Part shown: in pieces, positions 24,085-28,847 of the stretch
Numbering within the stretch: position 1 is the stretch's first letter
Layout of the letters: each line of letters starts with the position of its first letter
Assembly (NCBI GenBank): GCA_023399295.1
Contig: JAEWQF010000059.1
Coordinates: forward strand, 1 to 28,847
Reading direction: 5' to 3'
Source: Bacteroidota bacterium
Lineage (GTDB): Bacteria; Bacteroidota; Bacteroidia; Bacteroidales; Dysgonomonadaceae
Length of the DNA: 28,847 bases
Position numbers and translations under genes: made by a program
The notes under the pieces: model-generated
Databases searched by the model: none
What the model saw: only the letters and a program-made list of their open reading frames with translations
What the model was told of the DNA's origin: nothing

Positions 24085-24747
24085 TTAAAAGAAAGTATCG
24101 TCGATGGCTCCCTCTCCCCCGGGGTTGTTTCGTTCATTGGCAGGCTGGCCAGGGGGTAGGTTGTAATCGTTCCCAATTATCACACTATCACCCACAAACG
24201 ATTTGGTCACCACCAGTGTCAGTGGTGAGGCGAGGGGCACCTTTTCATCCGAGGCCAGTGTCCTGCCGAGGTATTTGACCGCCACCACCAACCCGGCGTA
24301 TTGTGAGGGAATCTCTTCAATGGCAATCTGGTTGAATCCCATGGAGGTGAGCATCGCCATCGCCTGTCGCGTGGAATAGTCTGCAAGACCTGGTACCGAA
24401 ACCAGTTGGGGCGTGCGTGAGTAGATGGTGATGTAGATGGCGCGCCCCTTCTTCACCTTATTGCCCGCTTTGGGTGTCTGGTCAATGACGGCACCAGGTA
24501 CCCCGTCGCGAAAATAGACTGAATCCACCACCTCGGCATGCAGCCCTTTTGCACGTAACAATGTATTGGCTTCCTCGGCCTGTAACCCTTCGAGGGATGG
24601 GATCTCCACTTGTTCTCCATGCCGGGTGTAGATGCCGAGAAACAGCAGTGCCAGCAGTGCCAGCAGCAGACCGCTGGCTGCGATCGCCAACAGGTTCTTG
24701 ATGATGCTGCCTCTAAAGAGGATCTTGGGTGATTGTTTTTTGCTCAT
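24085..24747 (-). CDS. membrane-anchored PASTA domain protein
   Basis: A 220-residue protein with a short basic cytoplasmic N-terminus, one membrane helix (about 17-40) and two extracytoplasmic PASTA domains (about 44-110, EIPSLEGLQAEEANTLLRAKGL...GAVIDQTPKAGNKVKKG; about 113-182, VSVPGLADYSTRQAMAMLTSMGF). A Pro/Gly/Asn-rich tail follows. PASTA domains usually belong to Ser/Thr kinases or penicillin-binding proteins and bind peptidoglycan fragments; here there is no kinase or transpeptidase domain, as in other Bacteroidetes stand-alone versions. It leads an operon with rluD-type and ddl genes, which ties it to cell wall synthesis by context only. Confidence 0.93.
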   Translation of the reverse strand: MSKKQSPKILFRGSIIKNLLAIAASGLLLALLALLFLGIYTRHGEQVEIPSLEGLQAEEANTLLRAKGLHAEVVDSVYFRDGVPGAVIDQTPKAGNKVKKGRAIYITIYSRTPQLVSVPGLADYSTRQAMAMLTSMGFNQIAIEEIPSQYAGLVVAVKYLGRTLASDEKVPLASPLTLVVTKSFVGDSVIIGNDYNLPPGQPANERNNPGGEGAIDDTFF

Positions 24748-24785
24748 AACGATCGAACTGTATGCAGGATAAATGAATTCCAGTG

Positions 24786-24793
24786 CAAAAGTA
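24786..24793 (-). promoter_or_regulatory. predicted -7 box for the PASTA-rluD-ddl unit
   Basis: On the minus strand TACTTTTG is an exact TAnnTTTG match; no clear -33 element. Transcription would start near 24779, about 32 nt before the PASTA gene. Confidence 0.5.
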
Positions 24794-24924
24794 AAAAAAA
24801 ATTATGGCAGTCTGCCGGTATCAGTAGGAAAAAGAGGAGACCCCTGCAATATTTCCAAAGGAAATTGACCCACGTTTCGCATGTGATGGATGGCGCAAAT
24901 GGGGATGTGATACTTGAGTCATCG

Positions 24925-24967
24925 AAACAAAAAAACAGGAATAGGTGCGCAGCCTATTCCTGTTTTT
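24925..24967 (-). terminator. terminator after rpmH (usable in both directions)
   Basis: AAAAACAGGAATAGG (24931-24945) and CCTATTCCTGTTTTT (24953-24967) form a perfect 15-bp stem with a 7-nt loop. On the minus strand, 21 nt after the rpmH stop, a T run follows (rest of the A run at 24929-24935). It isolates rpmH from the PASTA operon. Confidence 0.92.
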
Positions 24968-24988
24968 ACCAGATTGGGACGACCAATC

Positions 24989-25135
24989 TCAATATGCGTC
25001 GGATACCGTTAGCCTGGCCCTTCCTTTGGCCCGGCGAGCAGCAAGCACCTTTCTTCCATTCTTGGAAGCCATGCGGCTGCGGAACCCGTGTTTGTTCTTT
25101 CTCTTTCTGTTTGAGGGTTGAAATGTACGTTTCAT
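24989..25135 (-). CDS. rpmH: 50S ribosomal protein L34
   Basis: Translation of 25135 to 24989 on the minus strand gives 48 residues starting MKRTFQPSNRKRKNKHGF and continuing RSRMASKNGRKVLAARRAKG, an unmistakable L34: very basic, with the family core (K/R)RTFQPSN and GFRxRM. The last residues are RLTVSDAY. It is a small protein of the large subunit near the exit tunnel region. Its own promoter is well formed (25179-25209) and a strong terminator follows, so it is monocistronic here and not joined to rnpA, as it is in many other bacteria. Confidence 0.97.
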   Translation of the reverse strand: MKRTFQPSNRKRKNKHGFRSRMASKNGRKVLAARRAKGRARLTVSDAY

Positions 25136-25178
25136 ATTGTCATCTAATTTATAAGTTGCATCTTGAATTAACGGGGTG

Positions 25179-25209
25179 CAAAAATAGGCAAATAAAGTGA
25201 ATAAACCAA
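25179..25209 (-). promoter_or_regulatory. predicted promoter of rpmH
   Basis: On the minus strand TTG (25207-25209), a 20-nt spacer and TATTTTTG (25179-25186, exact TAnnTTTG). Transcription would start near 25172, giving a leader of about 36 nt. Confidence 0.65.
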
Positions 25210-25299
25210 TTTTCGGTGCACAAAAAAATCATTTTTAGCTGATTTTGAACAGTTCGCCCCTGCCGCTGAAAATTTATAGGGGAAAAATGAAGGAAATAT

Positions 25300-25330
25300 T
25301 TTGCACTTTCAGAAAAAGGCTCTATATTTG
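25300..25330 (+). promoter_or_regulatory. predicted promoter of tRNA-Glu and rpsT
   Basis: TTTG (25300-25303), a 19-nt spacer and TATATTTG (25323-25330): full match to both parts of the Bacteroidetes promoter consensus and the best in the window. Transcription would start near 25337, about 46 nt before the mature tRNA. Confidence 0.75.
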
Positions 25331-25382
25331 CACCCGCAATTGAGACAGCTGGCTGTCGCGCCTGGGTTCACGCCCGACACAA

Positions 25383-25454
25383 GGCCCATTCGTCTATCGG
25401 TTAGGACGCCAGATTTTCATTCTGGAAAGAGGGGTTCGATTCCCCTATGGGCTA
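25383..25454 (+). tRNA. tRNA-Glu (anticodon TTC)
   Basis: A 72-nt cloverleaf. Acceptor GGCCCAT pairs with ATGGGCT (position 1-72 a G-U wobble), then TC, D-arm GTCTATCGGTTAGGAC, anticodon stem CCAGA/TCTGG around the loop TTTTCAT (anticodon TTC), and T-arm AGGGGTTCGATTCCCCT, followed by discriminator A. The CCA tail is not encoded (CATA follows). It sits 38 nt before rpsT on the same strand with no promoter or terminator between, so the tRNA is probably cut from a joint transcript. Confidence 0.95.
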
Positions 25455-25492
25455 CATAACAAGAAAAGAAATAAACATACGCGTCAATTACA

Positions 25493-25747
25493 ATGGCAAA
25501 TCACAAATCATCAGAAAAAAGAATCAGGCAGACCAAAGTGCGTCGGTTAACCAATCGGTATGCATCCCGCACCACCCGTAACAGTGTGCGCAAGTTCCGT
25601 ACCCTGACCTCTAAGGAGGAGGCTCAGAAGTTATACCCTGAGGTTTGTTCCATGTTGGATAAACTGGCGAAGAAGAATGTCATTCACCAGAACAAGGCAA
25701 ACAACCTGAAGTCGAAGCTGGCTGCTCATGTGAACAGCTTAAGCTGA
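25493..25747 (+). CDS. rpsT: 30S ribosomal protein S20
   Basis: An 84-residue, strongly basic, all-helical ribosomal protein that binds 16S rRNA. It begins MANHKSSEKRIRQTKVRR, typical of S20, and keeps the late HQNKANNLKSKLAAHVN segment, close to the family's KGIIHKNKAARxKSRL pattern. Length is normal (about 84-88). It lies just behind tRNA-Glu and is closed by a terminator 26 nt after its stop. Confidence 0.97.
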   Translation: MANHKSSEKRIRQTKVRRLTNRYASRTTRNSVRKFRTLTSKEEAQKLYPEVCSMLDKLAKKNVIHQNKANNLKSKLAAHVNSLS

Positions 25748-25773
25748 TTGCCTTGGTGAAGAAAAGATAATTG

Positions 25774-25800
25774 AGCCGGACATTGATGTTCGGCTTTTTT
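25774..25800 (+). terminator. terminator after rpsT
   Basis: AGCCGGACA (25774-25782) pairs with TGTTCGGCT (25787-25795; one G-U pair) around a TTGA loop, followed by a run of six T. A textbook rho-independent signal. Confidence 0.92.
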
Positions 25801-25849
25801 CATGTGCTGTTGCAAACAATAAAATGATGTACCATAAACAATTGAAGTG

Positions 25850-26155
25850 ATGATCAAACATCTGGTAATGTTTCAACTGTCGGAAGAGGCAGAGGGGTTT
25901 TCAAAGGCTGAGAATGCACGCATCATCAAGGAGAGGCTCGAAGCGTTGCAGGGGGTGATCCCTGAGATCCGCACGATAGCGGTGAGGATCAACCATGAGG
26001 CGGCATCTGTGGAGAACTATGACATTCTCCTGGAGAGTGAGTTTGATACCCTCGAAGATCTGCAGCGTTACGCCATCCATCCCGAACATCTGAAGGTGGG
26101 AGGATATGTTTCGAAGGTTCGTACGGCGAGAGTGGCGATTGATTATGAGGTGTAA
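25850..26155 (+). CDS. Dabb (stress-responsive A/B barrel) domain protein
   Basis: A 101-residue protein that is one Dabb domain: MIKHLVMFQL at the start, a helix (KAENARIIKERLEALQGVIP), the middle strand ENYDILLESEFDTLEDLQRYAIHPEH with the characteristic Y..HP.H, and a final strand VRTARVAIDYEV. Members form dimeric ferredoxin-like barrels; some are enzymes, many are uncharacterised stress proteins. The ATG at 25850 is preferred over a GTG one codon earlier. It lies between two terminators with no clear promoter box in the 49 nt after rpsT's terminator, so expression may rely on read-through or a non-consensus promoter. Function unknown. Confidence 0.92.
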   Translation: MIKHLVMFQLSEEAEGFSKAENARIIKERLEALQGVIPEIRTIAVRINHEAASVENYDILLESEFDTLEDLQRYAIHPEHLKVGGYVSKVRTARVAIDYEV

Positions 26156-26183
26156 CACCAATTGATTGATGTGGTTGGTGTAT

Positions 26184-26210
26184 AAAACGGATGCAATGTC
26201 CGTTTTTTTT
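26184..26210 (+). terminator. terminator after the Dabb gene
   Basis: AAAACGGA (26184-26191) pairs with TCCGTTTT (26199-26206) around a 7-nt loop, and the T run continues to 26210. Confidence 0.85.
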
Positions 26211-26254
26211 GTACCCCAGCCGGTGAGACCTGCCTCTAAAAAAACAAAAAACGA

Positions 26255-26285
26255 TTGCCGGAGAGCCTTTTTTTTCGTATATTTG
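26255..26285 (+). promoter_or_regulatory. predicted promoter of gyrB
   Basis: TTG (26255-26257), a 20-nt spacer and TATATTTG (26278-26285, exact TAnnTTTG). Transcription would start near 26292, with a leader of about 67 nt before the ATG at 26359. Confidence 0.65.
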
Positions 26286-26358
26286 TTCGTTTTTAATGCA
26301 GTGTTTACTGCCTCTGTAAGACATTCAATGATAATGTGATATAATTAAGTAAAACAAT

Positions 26359-28317
26359 ATGTCGGAAGAAGAATTGAAATCGGCGAGCGGGAATTATTCC
26401 GCACAAAATATCCAGGTACTGGAGGGTCTCGAAGCGGTGCGGAAGCGCCCGGCCATGTATATCGGCGACGTGAGTGAGAAAGGGTTGCACCACCTGGTTT
26501 ATGAGGTGGTGGATAACTCTATCGACGAGGCACTTGCCGGGTATTGTTCGGAGATCAATGTGGTCATCAACGAGGACAATTCCATCTCTGTGAAAGACAA
26601 CGGTCGTGGCATCCCGGTAGACTTTCACGAGAAAGAGAAGAAATCGGCGTTAGAGGTGGTACTCACCGTGCTCCACGCCGGTGGTAAGTTCGACAAGGGC
26701 TCTTACAAGGTCTCCGGAGGACTTCACGGTGTGGGTGTCTCCTGTGTGAATGCCCTCTCCATTTATTTAAAAGCCGAAGTTTACAAGAACGGGAAGATAT
26801 ACGTGCAGGAATATTCTCAGGGCAAGCCCTATAGCGATGTGCAGACCATGGGCGAAACAAAGGAGACCGGCACGGTGATCACTTTCAAGCCCGATGATAC
26901 CATCTTCACCGTCATGGAGTACCGCTACGATACATTGGCCACCCGTCTGCGGGAGCTGGCTTTTTTGAACGCGGGACTGACGCTGACACTTACCGACAAA
27001 CGTCACCCACGTGAAGATGGGTCGTTTAAAACCGAGCAGTTTTACTCTGAAACGGGACTCGAGGAGTTCGTGCTTTACATCGACAAGAACAAGGACTCGC
27101 TCATTCAGGACCCGATCCACATCGTCACCGAGAAAAACGGCATCCCGATTGAGATCGCCCTGACATACAATGACACCTACAACGAGAACATCTTCTCTTA
27201 TGTGAACAACATCAACACCATTGAGGGAGGTACACACCTTACCGGTTTCCGCAGGGGACTCTCACGCACATTGAAGAAATATGCCGAGGACTCCAGGATG
27301 CTTGAGAAGGTGAAGGTGGAGATCAGCGGGGATGACTTCCGCGAGGGACTCACCGCTGTGCTCTCGGTGAAGGTGCAGGAGCCGCAATTCGAGGGACAGA
27401 CAAAGACCAAGCTGGGCAACAGTGAGGTGATAGGGGCTGTAGACCAGGCAATCGGCGAGGCACTGAAGTACTACCTGGAGGAGCATCCCAAAGAGGCGAA
27501 GGTGATTGTGGAGAAGGTGATTCTGGCCGCAACGGCACGTCAGGCTGCCCGCAAGGCACGTGAGATGGTACAGCGCAAGTCACCACTTTCAGGTGCCGGA
27601 CTCCCGGGTAAGCTGGCCGACTGCTCCAGTAAAGACCCACAGGTGAGCGAGATCTTCCTTGTGGAGGGTGACTCAGCCGGTGGTACCGCCAAGCAGGGCC
27701 GTAACCGCATGTTCCAGGCAATCCTTCCCCTACGAGGAAAGATACTCAACGTGGAGAAGGCAATGCCGCACAAGGTGCTGGAGAGTGAAGAGATCAAGAA
27801 CATTTACACTGCACTGGGGGTTACAATCGGTACCGAGGAAGACTCCAAGGAGCTCAATATTGCCAGGCTCCGTTACCACAAGGTGATCCTGATGACCGAT
27901 GCCGACGTCGACGGGAGCCACATCGACACGCTGATCCTCACCTTCTTCTTCCGCTACATGCGGGTACTGATTGAAAACGGATATGTCTACATTGCCACGC
28001 CACCACTTTACCTCTGCAAGAAGGGGAAGGTGGAAGAGTATTGTTACAATGAACGACAGCGAAGAGATTTCATTGACAAGTATGGTGACGGCAATGAGAA
28101 TGCCATCCACACACAACGTTACAAAGGTCTCGGTGAAATGAATGCCGAACAGTTGTGGCAAACCACCATGAATCCGGAAAACCGGCTGTTGAAGCAGGTC
28201 ACCATTGAGAATGCCGCCGATGCCGATATCATCTTCACCATGTTGATGGGGGAAGAGGTGGCTCCACGACGCGAATTCATTGAGGAGAATGCCACCTATG
28301 CCAATATTGACGCATAA
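26359..28317 (+). CDS. gyrB: DNA gyrase subunit B
   Basis: A 652-residue type IIA topoisomerase subunit that, with GyrA, introduces negative supercoils using ATP. GHKL ATPase motifs: EVVDNSIDEALAG (N-box), DNGRGIPV, and GGLHGVGVSCVNALS with the preceding HAGGKFD; QTKTKLGN marks the transducer domain. The TOPRIM domain has EGDSAGG (from Glu436), PLRGKILNVEKA and the metal-binding DADVDGSH (from Asp514). The C-terminal RYKGLGEMN...LWQTTMNP is complete, and length is normal for GyrB without the proteobacterial insert (about 640-650). ParE was considered, but QTKTKLGN and the overall pattern fit GyrB. Own promoter; S66 carboxypeptidase gene begins 19 nt after its stop. Confidence 0.97.
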   Translation: MSEEELKSASGNYSAQNIQVLEGLEAVRKRPAMYIGDVSEKGLHHLVYEVVDNSIDEALAGYCSEINVVINEDNSISVKDNGRGIPVDFHEKEKKSALEVVLTVLHAGGKFDKGSYKVSGGLHGVGVSCVNALSIYLKAEVYKNGKIYVQEYSQGKPYSDVQTMGETKETGTVITFKPDDTIFTVMEYRYDTLATRLRELAFLNAGLTLTLTDKRHPREDGSFKTEQFYSETGLEEFVLYIDKNKDSLIQDPIHIVTEKNGIPIEIALTYNDTYNENIFSYVNNINTIEGGTHLTGFRRGLSRTLKKYAEDSRMLEKVKVEISGDDFREGLTAVLSVKVQEPQFEGQTKTKLGNSEVIGAVDQAIGEALKYYLEEHPKEAKVIVEKVILAATARQAARKAREMVQRKSPLSGAGLPGKLADCSSKDPQVSEIFLVEGDSAGGTAKQGRNRMFQAILPLRGKILNVEKAMPHKVLESEEIKNIYTALGVTIGTEEDSKELNIARLRYHKVILMTDADVDGSHIDTLILTFFFRYMRVLIENGYVYIATPPLYLCKKGKVEEYCYNERQRRDFIDKYGDGNENAIHTQRYKGLGEMNAEQLWQTTMNPENRLLKQVTIENAADADIIFTMLMGEEVAPRREFIEENATYANIDA

Positions 28318-28336
28318 GCAATAGCATGCTCTAACG

Positions 28337-28847
28337 ATGAAGCGACCCCCTGCCCTGAAACCAGATGACAGTGCCGTGATCCTCTCACCCGCGGGGAGGA
28401 TTGATGTGCGGTATGTGGAGGGGGCAGCAGGATTGCTGAAACGGTGGGGCTTGCAGCCCATCATTGCGCCACATGCATTGGGCAAACAGGGGCGATACAG
28501 CGGCAGCGTGCAGGGTCGATTGTCCGATTTACAGCAGGCGATGGATGACCCCGCGGTGCGGCTCATACTCTGCTCCCGCGGCGGGTACGGTGTCGTACAC
28601 CTGTTACCCTGCCTCGATTTCACTGCCTTCCGATCAAGCCCCAAATGGGTGGTTGGCTACAGTGATGTCACCGCCCTGCATGCCGCACTCCAACTACAGG
28701 GAGTGGCCTCGTTGCATGCGCCCATGGCAAAGCACCTGGCTGAAGAGGGTGAGGGGGATGTGGCGGTACAACATTTACACGATATCCTTTTCGGCAGGTC
28801 GTTGCACTATGAGCTACCTGTAGTGGAACACCAGCACTTGAACAGAC
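28337..28847 (+). CDS. S66 family LD-carboxypeptidase (N-terminal part)
   Basis: From the ATG at 28337 the frame is open to the window end, giving 170 residues of a protein normally about 300 long. It matches LD-carboxypeptidase A (peptidase S66), which removes the terminal D-Ala from the tetrapeptide during peptidoglycan recycling: SPAG near residue 17, a core reading ILCSRGGYGVVHLLP (77-91) and the nucleophile motif VVGYSDVTALH (105-115) with Ser109. The Glu and His of the triad lie in the missing C-terminal part and cannot be checked. There is no signal peptide, as expected for a cytoplasmic enzyme. It starts 19 nt after gyrB and is probably on the same transcript. Confidence 0.93.
   Translation, partial: MKRPPALKPDDSAVILSPAGRIDVRYVEGAAGLLKRWGLQPIIAPHALGKQGRYSGSVQGRLSDLQQAMDDPAVRLILCSRGGYGVVHLLPCLDFTAFRSSPKWVVGYSDVTALHAALQLQGVASLHAPMAKHLAEEGEGDVAVQHLHDILFGRSLHYELPVVEHQHLNR

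Noticed and set aside
24733..25200. 155-codon plus-strand frame
   Set aside because: Runs through the rpmH terminator and antisense to rpmH; no domain.
27730..28644. 304-codon open frame on the minus strand
   Set aside because: Lies across the 3' end of gyrB and the start of the S66 gene, both clearly coding on the plus strand.
1..28847. Mobile elements, phage genes, CRISPR arrays or defence systems
   Set aside because: No transposase, integrase, Cas, restriction or toxin-antitoxin protein is recognisable, and no array of spaced direct repeats exists apart from the coding GVGN repeats.

Overview
The window reads as a stretch of chromosome from a member of the order Bacteroidales; a Dysgonomonadaceae-like organism (Proteiniphilum/Petrimonas relatives) is my guess, but only the order is well supported. 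The evidence is the protein families (NigD-like lipoprotein, BT_3928-type DoxX/MauE protein, DUF1599, GT117/DUF2723, DUF2807 and split MacB-type permeases), many upstream sites matching the Bacteroidetes -7 box TAnnTTTG (often with a TTG-type -33 box about 20 nt away), AT-rich intergenic DNA and little use of Shine-Dalgarno sites. Coding density is high. I see no insertion sequence, prophage, integrase, CRISPR array or rRNA, so this looks like core genome rather than an accessory island.

Region by region. (1) 1-6521, minus strand: a six-gene run, in transcription order ATPase, two different MacB-type permeases, MacA-like adaptor, TolC-like outer membrane protein, and a secreted DUF2807 repeat protein cut by the window edge. 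It would make a complete inner membrane-periplasm-outer membrane efflux system. (2) 6849-11018, minus: a NodB-type polysaccharide deacetylase downstream of a 1156-residue GT117/DUF2723 membrane glycosyltransferase. (3) 11476-17024, plus: ndk and an M23/LysM cell wall peptidase, a strong terminator, then DUF1599, DoxX/MauE protein, tpiA, SPOR protein and folE. (4) 17115-18920, minus: typA/bipA, divergent from (5) a secreted protein with two TonB C-terminal-like domains (19116-19964, plus). (6) 19990-24747, minus: PASTA protein, rluD-type pseudouridine synthase and ddl as one unit, then a separately promoted acyltransferase with a NigD-like lipoprotein. (7) 24989-25135, minus: rpmH, too short to stand out by ORF length. 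(8) 25383-28847, plus: tRNA-Glu, rpsT, a Dabb protein, gyrB and the first part of an S66 LD-carboxypeptidase.

Cell envelope work is the common thread: peptidoglycan precursor synthesis and turnover (ddl, PASTA protein, M23/LysM, SPOR, S66 carboxypeptidase), phospholipid synthesis (acyltransferase), protein or glycan modification (GT117, NodB) and export (MacAB-TolC). The rest is housekeeping: nucleotide pools, pterin, glycolysis, translation and DNA topology.

I did not find a clearly new biological system. The best leads are modest: the DoxX/MauE protein with a cysteine-less thioredoxin-like tail coupled to an internally duplicated DUF1599 protein; the soluble double TonB-C protein; the GVGN repeat protein in the efflux operon; and a perfect 14-bp hairpin between tpiA and the SPOR gene.
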